Assembly: GCF_008831285.2 (NCBI RefSeq)
Contig: NC_045151.1
Coordinates: 8,992,571 to 9,056,570, forward strand
Direction of reading: 5' to 3'
Source: Nymphaea colorata
Lineage: Eukaryota; Streptophyta; Magnoliopsida; Nymphaeales; Nymphaeaceae
DNA: 64,000 nt
This document shows positions 11,927-22,319 of this stretch, one piece after another. The notes under the pieces were generated by a model, which saw only the letters and a program-made list of their open reading frames with translations, searched no databases and had not been told where the DNA came from. How positions within the stretch are numbered: position 1 is the first letter of the stretch; each line of letters opens with the position of its first letter. The translations under genes were made by a program, and so were the position numbers.

Positions 11927-12439
11927 CTATCAAGAATATATATAGTTAACAAATAATACAGCACGTCTGAAACTTAAATGCAACAGCACATGCGAACTAG
12001 AAAGAATGCATGCATAATACTCCAAGGAGACCAAAAGCATGGCCAATAGACAAGCCATTGCTAAGTGGCGACATGTTGGTCCATTCATTGGAACATTCAA
12101 GCTTAACAACAACCTCATCTATAGAGCTCTAATTTGGGCCCCAGTGCCTACAAAGAGTTGGATGAACTTCACGTACATCCAAAATGCCAATGATTTATGA
12201 TTAGGTAAAACAAGACATTTGAACACTGATGAGTTGGGCTTGAAACTCCAACATCAGCTGCATGAACCAGAAGACACTGACAATGTAAAAAAAAAAAAAA
12301 AACTAATGATAAAAAAGTTAAAAGCTAACGACTCTTTCAAATCCTTTCCTAAGCAAACCTTAAAAAAGAAATCAACAAAAATACTACCTAGCCTTCACAA
12401 GAAAACAAATGGTGATGGGAACATGGAAAGGGGAAGATG

Positions 12440-13750
12440 GAAAATTCATTACACTCAGCATGAGTGGAATATGTTTGAGGGGTTTCATCTATTCTATGAA
12501 TGGACTAGCGGTTTGGTAATAAAAAGGACAACATTTTTCAAAAACAGAGAGGGGCTGGGAGTTCCTCATACGCCCATGAAGTCAGGAAACATTACAAGAG
12601 ACGTCAAGTGCTTACTTTTAAATAGTTTATAAATCATCAATTTAAATCATAAGCATAAAGTGCTCGTGTTGTGCAAATGATATGCCTTTCATTTACCCTC
12701 AATACCGTACAAGCATCGGGATTCATTTTGCATCATTGTTGTTGAAGCTCTAGAACGGAAGCCTTTAAATTTCCAAAAAAATGAACATAAAGTAACCATC
12801 CTCAACGTCTTAGAAAATAAAAAAAAGAGCAGATATTGACCCAAGGATCGCACATCCATGAAAGATTGTCGCATTTCAATTCCTTGGAGTTCAGCCTTCG
12901 TACATTTATCTCTTGACAGACACCTTTTTTGTTTTTCTTGGTTTTGCTTCTTTTTCTTCCTTTTTTTTCTGCATTTGGTTTTTTGCCTTTTCATTTTTTC
13001 TTGCTTTTGATTTCCTTTTTCAGGCCGACCTTCACCTTTGAGGGAATACCTCACCACCCCAAAGGCTACTACGAAGCTCCACCGCTTTGGTGGTTAGGTG
13101 TAGTTTTGTAACATATCAACCCGTTTCACCTTGCGGGTTTTCAACATGCCAAATGTTCATAAGTCATTATCTTCGCGGCATAGACATAAATGACCTATAT
13201 GCCTACCCAGTACTCTTGATTATTAACCCAGAGGAACAACTACACAAGCCCTGAGCCCATCTCTCAACTCTTATTTTGCTACCTGCCACTATTTTATAAG
13301 GCATTATGGCTTCTCTCTTAGGATATTTTCCCTAGAGTCAATAGCATCTCCTAGTCTGGACTTTCTCAGCTTCATAGGATTTTGCCAGATTTCCTCCTTT
13401 AATGATCGATAACAAAAAAAACTTGAAAGTTTCCTTTTGCTTGGGCAGGTAGTATGAACAAAATGAAGGCATATCATTGCATGATAAGACACTTTTAAAA
13501 TGTTTTTAGGCACAATCAAAAATTTTCTTTCAAAAAAGTACTTGACATCAAATGGCATATCACCTGGAAATAGGAACTCCCTTCTACCAAAAGATGAGTT
13601 TTTATGAAACCAGTTGGGTAGAAGAAGAACTCCATATGCTCTCCTATAGAAGTAGGGAAGATCAAACTATCCAATTCAAAAGTCGAACTATCGAATTCAA
13701 AAATCAAATACAAATCATCTATTCTACTCTATCCCCACCTATCTGATCAC
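12440..13750. repeat. A-core repeat, copy 2
   Basis: Direct counterpart of 8935-10260, duplicated along with the surrounding ALA fragment, so it is closer to copy 1 than to copy 3 at 39880-41185. Confidence 0.65.
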
Positions 13751-14548
13751 TCCTTCCTTGCACCCTATGCTAAATAAATCAAGAATTCAAGCAAAAAAAA
13801 TAAAACAGTTTATAAGAACATAAACACGTCCTAAAAACGAAGAAGTGAACCTATATTTACTAAGTTGAACCCTTACCAACTATAAGATATAAAATTTCAC
13901 TAAAAAAAAAATGAAAACAACAAAGTAAACCTTTCCACCAATGTCGTGTGAGTTTAATGAGTAAAGATCCAAAATTCTAAAAAAAATGAAGACTACTAAA
14001 TAATGTTGCAAATCCAACCTAATTGGTCCAACTGAAAACTGGTGGCCACTTTACATATGCCAAAGAAGTTTTAGATACAAAAAAAAAAAAAAAAACAAAA
14101 AATTTTGAAGGTCATTTTCATATTTACAAACGATTTTTAATTTGGTGAAAATTCTATCAGAAACACAAGACAACAGCTACAATTTCTAGTCTACTTCAAA
14201 AACGATCCTACAAATAAAAGTTCAGTGTTCTCCAGTAAAAACAAATGATATTAGCACGTCAAAAAACAGAATAAACACTCAATTGAACAATCACACCCGC
14301 ACCGGGCACTCGTATCCATACCAATGTAACATAAGTATCCATGCAACATGGTATATACTACTCATTCCATTCATACGAATAACCTGATGAACATAGATGT
14401 GCATCTTTTTGAAAGCACTCCTCAAAACCTGCAGCAAAAGAAATGCAGACATAAAACCGATAGCTTATTTTATGAGGCACAATTGGCTGATATGGCCTAC
14501 ATGCAGCTCAACTAAAGTTAAAAAAAAGCTGTGTGACAAAGTTTGCAC

Positions 14549-14655
14549 CTTAGGCTCTGAGGTGCTTATTCGCATTGTAAGCAACACCCTTTCCAAGCTC
14601 CTTGCAACTTCATCTTCTGTCCTCCCATTTATTAGCAGAAGCTGTTCTTTTGGCT
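14549..14655 (-). pseudogene. ALA2-type flippase exon Y2
   Basis: One 107-bp exon coding EPKEQLLLINGRTEDEVARS and LERVLLTMRISTSEPK, flanked by TGCAG acceptor and GTGCAA donor. It is open and more complete at its 3' end than Y1. In ALA2 proteins this segment directly follows the TGDK exon. Here no X exon lies upstream of it, because block B1 begins about 300 bp away. The exon is isolated and cannot give a protein. Confidence 0.8.
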
Positions 14656-15352
14656 CTGCATGATCTAACTGACATAAGTTCTACTACCATTCGATAGCTT
14701 ATGCATCACTAAGTAGTTTGTAATAGAAAGCACAAGAAATAAGCAGGATGAGGTCCAACAGAAACAACATCAGCAAGTTTATCAAAAGGAACCATACTAT
14801 TAGATCTGGATGGTAGCAGTCTTCCTATTAGCTTTCTCACGTATGCCTACACCATCTGTGCAGGCCTAAGTCTCCACCAACAGTAGCACAAAACAAGATC
14901 AAGGGTGTCTTCCCTTCATCCACATACTGAAGATCTTGCATGAAGGAAGAAAAGAGAAAAGGAAGCCAGAAAATCATATATCTACATTTTATCAATATGA
15001 AAAAACATGAGCACCCTGTTCATGGGATTGTGGCCAGTTCACACACTAAACCGTCAGACTTCACAACAGCCAAAAGGATTCATCCAATCCAATGTGCCTA
15101 ACAACCAAAAGAGTACAAGGAAAATGTACATTCTAATTGCACACAATTGGGCTTCAAAAGAATGAAATGCCTTCACTATCAAGAATCAAAATGAAAGCAT
15201 TCTCGAAACTCAAACATTTATGCAACAGAAACAAGAAAGAAACACCAAGGACAAAAAAAAAGAAAAAAAGAGGACCAAACTGTGTCTTATTTGTCTTCCT
15301 CCTCCTCAGTCTAAAATTTTCTCTTTTGGCAGTGTGGCTGTCTGATACAAAC

Positions 15353-15438
15353 CTAAGATAAGTATTCATTACTTCACAAAGTCCAACCATAACCCCTGGA
15401 TCCCAGTGCAATTTCCTTGATGAATCCAAAACAATCAT
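15353..15438 (-). pseudogene. Unidentified conserved exon in B1
   Basis: An 86-bp open exon between a TTTAG acceptor and a GTTTGT donor reads MIVLDSSRKLHWDPGVM and continues VGLCEVMNTYLR. The B2 copy (42565-42650) encodes the same peptide, while the flanking sequence differs in several places. This, the splice signals and the non-random composition argue for a real exon. I do not recognise the protein. It does not fit callose synthase, whose exons lie beside it. Confidence 0.5.
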
Positions 15439-15858
15439 CTAAAGAATGCAATCTGAGTTTATAAATTTTGGTTTAGAAATAGAAGCTCAGATATCAAAAC
15501 TCAAAAGTACTAGCTGACACGCTTGCCTCTTGAAGCACATATTCATGATGGAAAGTTTATATTGATCTATTTTTTCATTATCTAAAATGACCTAGCAAGC
15601 ATCTATGCACAACCACATGCACCTTGTAGAGCACATGATCAAAGATCTAAAAATCAATTTTGTGGAACATAACCATTCTGCTAAGTCACACAGGTATTGC
15701 TTTTATGGAGCAGTATCCATATCCTTCTTTTTTTTTGGACATGCTCAATGTTAACCAAGTCCATTTCTGTCCAAAAATTAGGGTTTTTATTCTTTTCTTT
15801 TTTTGGACTGGTGAATGTGTTGTTCTGTTTGTTTAAACTTTAAATTCTTATTTTTTGC

Positions 15859-15859
15859 T

Positions 15860-15917
<58 letters not shown>

Positions 15918-15923
15918 TATATA
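15859..15923. repeat. (AT)n microsatellite inside B1
   Basis: AT-dinucleotide run with ACAT interruptions directly before the transposon terminus motif. The B2 counterpart at about 43148-43192 differs in length. Confidence 0.9.
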
Positions 15924-15928
15924 GATAT

Positions 15929-15986
15929 GGTCGTACCCAAGTTTTTTTTTTTAAATGGTATGTACCCGTACCTATGTGACATAGCC
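15929..15986. repeat. Transposon terminus, copy 2 (in B1)
   Basis: CGTACCCAAG, a T run, AAATGGTA and CCCGTACCTATGTGACATAG in the same order as at 921-1010. There is no coding sequence next to it, so it is probably the end of a short non-autonomous element. Confidence 0.55.
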
Positions 15987-16160
15987 ATTGTGAAGCACAA
16001 CACTATTGAAATAAACCAAAACAACTGCCAAGAGAACCACCCTAGTCATGGGCACACCCAAACACCTAAAAAATCCTTCATATATACAAAATCAAACTAA
16101 AACAATATTCCATGTTTGAGCACAAGACAAAGATATTTCCACAGGAAAATACAGACTTAC

Positions 16161-18200
16161 TTGATAAAGTCAGTTGTTCGCTCATACATTCCTCATCCAA
16201 CATAATGGCTTTCCTTAAATCAGAAAAGAACAGCTGTTAGGAACAACAATAAATGAATAAGATATATGGAAAATACAATGGGAAGAACAATGGAGAAACC
16301 AAACCTGATGCATCCACTTGATAAATCTCCTAACAAGCCATTGATCACATCGGTTTGTCAGCCTATGACAGGCTGGAATGCGCATGAGTAGGCTAAAGGC
16401 CAGCTGGACACTTGCATATGCAATTAGAACAAAGATGTAGGTCTTGTAGAAAACAGACTTTGGATTTGGAAGTCCCTTCCTGCATGGTTACCACTATCAT
16501 AGTTTAGATTTGACAATCTATGACTACATGATTCAACAGAGGACAAATAAACATAAAACAGTAGGTGCAGCGACATCAAAGTGAAGTCTTCCAGATTAAA
16601 AAAGAAACAACAACACAAAAAACTCACACATAAAGATATGACACAAATGCTGAAGCAACACCAAACCAAAGAAAACGGAGAACAATTCTCATCACAGCTA
16701 AACGACGAGTTGTTGAATGTGCCCCATACATCATGACAATGTCCATACACCTACACGATTAAAGGAAACAGATGATGTAAAATCATGGCCTACTCCTTGC
16801 CTCATAAATGACATCAAGAAACAACGCAAGAGACTTGCAAGCAGTACTGGTAAACTTACTCTCAAAATACTTCATTATTATAAAAATACTTCATTATTAT
16901 AAAAGTAGGACCTAAACTTACTAGCTCATTTAAGGTCTTTGAATTGAACTTCCTTTTGTTGAAAGCAAGGATAGTCAGCCCCTGCACGCATAATATGACA
17001 TTGGCCTCAAGCATCAAATAGATAACAAGCTCATAGTAATTTCAATCATGAATGAGGATCGCAGAAGAAATAAATACTACATACTGAGACTAAATTTTTC
17101 AACTTTTTCAGTAAAAGTATGTGGACAGAAAAGATGAAGCATTAGAAATGGCAACTGAAAACAGTTACAATTATCGGAGTATTAACAAAGAACAAGAATG
17201 CAAACAACATTAGAAATGACAACTTAAATGTCGACATGCAAGAGCTCATGTAGCCAGAATTATCGTTGTCATGAGGAAAATAGTTAAAAAATGGAAAAGT
17301 ACACAAAAGACTGCAGGTGTTCACACTTCACATGGACAAACAGAGAAACTGCCCTAACAACAACGGAAATAAATTGCAAACTATGCCAAATTTGCAGTCG
17401 TACAACATAGAAATGTGTGACTCCAAACATGACAAACCAATGATTGCAGTCGTACCACATAGAAATGTGTGACTCCAAACATGACAAACCAATGATTTTT
17501 CATAAAAGTTGAATAGACTTTAAATGAAATGTGTAAAGTGTGCATATTTTAGATAGCATCTAGTTGTTATTTTATTATGTTTATGGAATCCATGTTTGTG
17601 ATTTTGTGTGTTACATATCTAAGTTTGGAGCCAACCAGTACAGGTTACATTATGCATTTTACAACATTGATTAGAGAATTTGGAACTGGTGAAGTACTAA
17701 AAAAAGATCAAGATGACATATCATGTTTGATAAGCACTAAGCTCCAAAACATACTAAACCAGGCTACCTTATAGTTTAGAAAACATTTTCGTTTTCAGAA
17801 AACATGAAATCATTTATAGAGGTGTGGTTTGCGGAAGGGAAATGTGAAAAGGAGGGAAACCGAAGTATATTATATAACTGCTTAGACAATAGTAAAGAGC
17901 CTAAAGATATGACAGTAAAAAATAAGCACTTCTCAGTTTACAGGTTAGAAGTACAGAGCCACATAGCAATAGCTTTCTCTTTTAGTTTGTGTTCCTACAA
18001 AACATTGCAGGCATGATGATTCAGACAAAATAGGGATACAATGAATATCAACAACAAAAGATGATAGAAAACCAGAGTTTGTTGTTTCATGACCTTATTG
18101 AAAATATTCTTTTAGTGTTGGTTACCAAGGTGCAAAACAACCAGCCAAAAAGCTAATTTTTGGCAAGCCTTTCCAGGAATATAGATAATTTAAAAAAGTT

Positions 18201-18236
<36 letters not shown>

Positions 18237-19589
18237 CACAACAGATCTTGGTTAGACAAACCTATACAAAAATACAAATAATATCATTATATCTATGTAA
18301 CATCAATTCTTTTGAAAATAACATACTACTTCGTTGTAAATAACATTGAAGCCAATTTCCTATCGATGCTGTGATGTTGCAAAAACTGTCAGTCACATCC
18401 GTAGCCACACATTACCTAAGAGGAAAATCAGGTAAAAACTAAATCTTGTAAAGAAAGCTGAAATGTTTGTAACATAAGCTCATCAAAGATGTACATAACC
18501 AGAAATGATAGAATTCCAGAGACGAAAGAATTTCATCAGGACCAACCTGAAATCCAAATACATACTGCAAAAAATCTAGTACGTCTGCAGTCCTTGTTGC
18601 TGGCACAGAGAAGGTATTAGGCAACTTTGGCAATCCACTGTGGTATCTGAATGCTGAAATAGCAGCTTTAACCTCAGAATAGGTATAAAGAAGCCAATCA
18701 AAGAAGTTCCCCAGACAAAATATTCATGTTTCCACAATCTTTTACCTCAGGAAAAGAAACAATTATACTTGTTGAAGATGGAGAATCCAGTGGTACAATG
18801 TTATCAGCAACTAGATCCTCTGACATTGGAGCATCTCATTTCATAACCCTTTTCAACTGGAGAAAAATGAACCTTTGGTTATATAAAGGCCAATAAAGCA
18901 AAGGGAAAAGAATAAATCAAACAGGAGCACGAGAAATGGAACATAACGACTTTCAGATAAGCAAAAACACAGACTGCACTTGTTAATTAGAAAAGCAAAA
19001 AGTCAGCATTTTGGAGTTCATTATTAACCAGTACTACCAATGAAAATTTAAAGAACCAACCTCTTCAGGAATTAATTTGTCTGCATCTTCTGGGGATACT
19101 TCCTTACTGAGCTGTTCAACAACCGCTCAACTTTCAATGTTGCCAAAACCCTCTTCCTTTTCAGGCTTCTGCGTCCTAAACTGGATTAACAATAAAACAG
19201 TAAGTTAAAATATATCGTGGGATGGGCAATCATATGATATGCAGATTTTAGTTAAACAGAACTTCCCGCAAAAGCACAGCACAACATCTAATATAAATTA
19301 AACAAAATTCATTTAACCATGTAGTGAAAATAGCAGGCATAAGGACCCTAAAAACTACTAAACTAGTTTACAAGCTAAGGCCATCAATTTCACCAAAATA
19401 TGACAAAAGGACCTATAGCACTTTTCTACAATATTTTCAAAAGAAAAAAATCATAAGCTGATTACATATAAAAGAAACATCTGTAACTCATCTATTTTGT
19501 GTCTTTCCCTGTAGCTTGTAAAACTCCTGCAAACGGGCAATGTCCTGGGTCCTATCTATGGCTCCTGCTTCTCGTTTGGCAAGTTTTTG
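16161..19589 (-). pseudogene. Callose synthase (GSL) fragment, N-terminal to middle exons
   Basis: Callose synthase is a plasma-membrane beta-1,3-glucan synthase. Exons in minus-strand order: about 19484-19589 QKLAKREAGAIDRTQDIARL; 19061-19180 ending EQLSKEVSPEDADKLIPEE; 18746-18834 VPLDSPSSTSIIVSFPE; 18547-18672 VPATRTADVLDFLQYVFGFQ; 16922-16981 GLTILAFNKRKFNSKTL; 16628-16750 DIVMMYGAHSTTRRLAV; 16305-16479 SLLMRIPACHRLTNRCDQWL; 16161-16213 GMYERTTDFIK. Most splice sites are intact. Lesions: a 2-bp loss after EFYKL (exon 1), a 4-bp loss after ATLKV (exon 2), and CGA to TGA at 16193-16195, where B2 keeps Arg. The exons between 18.5 and 17.0 kb and the catalytic C-terminal half are missing. The wording fits the GSL8/GSL10 (CALS9/10) clade. 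It is a pseudogene. Confidence 0.88.
18205..18234. repeat. (AT)n microsatellite
   Basis: AT-dinucleotide run of about 30 bp in the gap between callose synthase exons. Confidence 0.9.
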
Positions 19590-19907
19590 CTGGAAAAAAT
19601 AAAAATCGAGAGCTGTAAATTGGGTTTGAAAACAGAACTCACATAAGAGCTTTGGAGAAGCATGGTTGATGTCTGCAAGTAACATGCAATAAAGAAAGCT
19701 CCCAAGCATCCCAGACAATTCAATTATATACAAAAAATAAAGGATAAGTCTAACACACCAAGTGGAAAAATTGAAGCATAATACATGTGGAATCATAGGC
19801 ATTCCATCTTTATTCATAAAAAAGTGTTAAATATAACAGCAAAGATTGCATAAATTCAATTAAAAGAATACGTAATCACAATGCTCCAAATATGAGGGTC
19901 AACTCAC

Positions 19908-20459
19908 CTGATTGGAAGCATAAAAAGAACTCCTGCCACAAACAGTATTTTGGTAAGCAAAGGAAGACTAGGCACTAAAATGCAGAAAAGAAGGTTGGTC
20001 ATGCAATGAAACATGAATTTAAATGTGAAGATTGAGCAATGAGCACTTACTCTTTGGTTGGCACATGAAGATACTTCATGAAAGCTTCAGGAAACTGCTC
20101 AAAAAGCTCATGAACAGCATCAACAGAATGAATCTGAAACCAGAAAGTGAAAATGTTGAAGGAACAGCAGATCATCAATCTAGAAGGAAAATTAGTAAAG
20201 CAAGCACGCCAAACTAAAATTTATAAATTAATTATTTCAGACACATAAAATAACTTGGTGTATAAATAACAACTTAGAGCAACAATATCTCAAAAAACCA
20301 AGCAAAACTCATGATTTTTCCAAGCAAAAAGCAAAACACTACCACACTAAGATAATTAGATGAACAGCATACCTCGCCTAGACCATCACTTGCCCCAAGC
20401 AAGAAGCCAACAATTGCAGCAAAGAGTGTATAGAAAATCAGAAAACCGAGAAGATAAAT
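19908..20459 (-). pseudogene. Callose synthase (GSL) fragment, three later exons
   Basis: Exon 20373-20459 codes IYLLGFLIFYTLFAAIVGFL and LLGASDGLGE. Exon 20051-20133 codes IHSVDAVHELFEQFPEAFMK and YLHVPTKE. A 25-bp exon at 19908-19932 codes SSFYASNQ. All have AG acceptors and GTATGC, GTAAGT and GTGAGT donors, and the reading frames are open. In callose synthase these follow the GMYERTTDFIK exon, yet here they lie upstream of the N-terminal exons. They therefore cannot belong to the same linear gene as 16161-19589. They could be the continuation of the B2 piece at 43423-43741, or of a second gene copy. The next exon (the FWNEI region) is absent. Confidence 0.85.
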
Positions 20460-21580
20460 CTGCAAATAATAGCATATCAGTACGAGGCAGCAGGAACAAG
20501 AACTATTCAAAATCAAAGACAATGAGCTGCTGCAGGACATTTTCATGAATTACACTGTCAACGAAAACGGGGAAAAATGGTTCTACAACCAACAATACGG
20601 AAAAACTTAACCACCTGAAACAAACTTTTTAGCTAACACACAGTCATAAGACCCCAAACTATTAAGCTTATGAATTTGATGGTATCCAAGAACCAGAAAC
20701 ACCCTATCTTCCTAAATCACAATTCACCTACAGAAGTTTTGACTTTGCACACCTTGACTAACCGCATAACATTAATCAATAAAATCTAAAAAATGCATAG
20801 ATACAAAAGAATCATCAATAAATGAAATTAACAAATTTCAAGCAAAAACCGAGCTGTACGAAACATATTGAGGTATATACAGCACTATCTGTAAAGAACT
20901 GCATCCACGTAGTCTAAGGCTCACCAGAACCTAACGAAAGCTTAGCAGCTGATGTTCCCTTCAAAGCCAAAAAAGGTTTCAAGTACACAACCAACAAAAT
21001 TTCAGCGAACTTAAGGCACAACCCCATCCCCACACTTAGGCAACCCAAGCTAGGGCTTTAGAAACATAATACATGTGTACAGACACTCCAAAATCTGCTA
21101 CACCACATGCTATCATGAAGCATACCTCAATGTAGCATGGCCATGCCAACCTCCTGCTAAGTCGCTAACTTGCTATCAAATGGCCATTCCATCATTGGCC
21201 CAATTCAACATTTGATGTCCACCCCATTATTCCAAGTCTTTGCCAACCGCCTTCATGCTTGGCCTTCTCATAGGTGTTGCGGGTGCTACATTCTCAAGTG
21301 CCTCAGTGTATGTCACTAGAGAACTAGATGGAGCCGAGGCAATGAGTAGACCCTAGAGCTTAGGCATGCCTAGGCTGGACTAAGTGCTCTAAATGAAAAA
21401 AAATAAAAAATAAAAATGTAAAAGCTAATAAAATGCAACCAAAATATTATTATATACAGTCACATATATAAACATATACATGATTATATACAATCACAGA
21501 AAGACTGACAAAATAATACAAAACTTAAGATCGTTAAATAATACAAAATTTATTCATATAAATACACATACAATAACATC

Positions 21581-21617
<37 letters not shown>

Positions 21618-22041
21618 TGGTCCACCAAAGCTAGTGTGATAGACACCAAAGCTGCTCGCTTGTAATTGTGTCTCACTGAAGGATCTATAATTTAGTGTAA
21701 GAGTTGAAAGGGGAGAGGAAACAGACATTGGCCACTGACAACTTCTTGTTAAGATAAAAGGTAAGTCGCTTTGGATTGGGTCTAACCTAAACCCAATCCA
21801 AAATGTACCGTCATGTGTCAGCATCTGATGCTGCGTTGTGGTTTTGGTGCATCAATGCAGGTACTAGAGCCTTATCAGTTATCTCATACCCATGTTACAT
21901 GGACAAAACTTAGTTTGTCAACGGAAATGCATAGGCTACTAAGCATCTAGGCATCTTAGGCAGCATTCAAAGCACTTTCAAATGGTAGGTCACCTACAAC
22001 TGGCTAGCTTAGCTGATGATGCACAATAACAATAATATAAC
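20460..22041. other. Non-coding stretch between callose synthase and TIC110 fragments
   Basis: No conserved exon recognised. It contains AT-rich sequence, the CT microsatellite at 21584-21613, and text at 21100-21400 and 21640-22000 that looks like degraded repeat sequence without a recognisable coding frame. Confidence 0.45.
21584..21613. repeat. (CT)n microsatellite
   Basis: Uninterrupted CT run of about 30 bp. Confidence 0.95.
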
Positions 22042-22143
22042 CAACTGCAAGAAATCCAATTCTCCTTGAGAAAATGCTTTTGAAAGCCGTCTAAGTTAGA
22101 ATGCAGAGAAAACTTCAAGCATAATCCTTTTGGCTTTAGATTT
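22042..22143 (-). pseudogene. TIC110-like exon, downstream half, cut by Copia-2
   Basis: After removing Copia-2 and one copy of the 5-bp target site, this half joins 27421-27467 in frame: IFGLNKS then KAKRIMLEVFSAF, a stop, and LRRLSKAFSQGELD. The match is to the repeat of TIC110, the inner-envelope scaffold of the chloroplast protein import machinery (family form GLGKREAEAI...RKRLAQAV). A GTTATA donor follows at 22041. The TAA after FSAF is independent of the insertion, so the gene was already decaying or has decayed further. Confidence 0.8.
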
Positions 22144-22308
22144 TGATAAGATTAGAAAGAATAATCTTTGATTAACCTCGAAATCTGCCCTAACTCCTCT
22201 TTATATAGACTAGAGGAGAGAGAGAAGTTACAAGAGAAACATCTAAAGGAAAAGTTATTACAAAAGTACCCTCTTAAACCTAAAACTGAATATAAACACA
22301 TCTTAACA
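22144..22308 (-). repeat. Copia-2 3' LTR
   Basis: 165 bp, identical base for base to 27256-27420. It includes the TATA-like TTTATATAGAC (plus-strand reading) and a GAGAGAGAGAAG tract. Confidence 0.96.
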
Positions 22309-22319
22309 CTCCCCCTCAA
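22309..22319 (-). other. Copia-2 polypurine tract
   Basis: Minus-strand TTGAGGGGGAG immediately before the 3' LTR. It also supplies the TGA stop of pol. Confidence 0.9.

Larger units (their letters stand above)
11629..14958. repeat. Segmental duplication, copy A2
   Basis: Second copy of the A block in direct orientation, better preserved in the ALA exons than A1. Its right edge at about 14958 joins block B1 abruptly. The junction lies inside what would be the intron upstream of exon Y2. Confidence 0.9.
14963..16508. repeat. Segmental duplication, copy B1
   Basis: The block from AAGCCAGAAAATCATATAT to ATAGTTTAGA recurs at 42174-43770 in the same orientation. It carries an unidentified exon, a transposon terminus next to an AT microsatellite, and two callose synthase exons. 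B1 lacks about 75 bp present in B2 (around 42934-43010), a GTACGGGTAC-rich piece apparently lost between short CCATA repeats. Confidence 0.9.

Noticed and set aside
19141-19180. Frame reading RTQKPEKEEGFGN as a distinct protein segment
   Set aside because: Shifting the frame gives SLKRKRVLATLKV, the expected callose synthase text. The other reading results from a 4-bp deletion.
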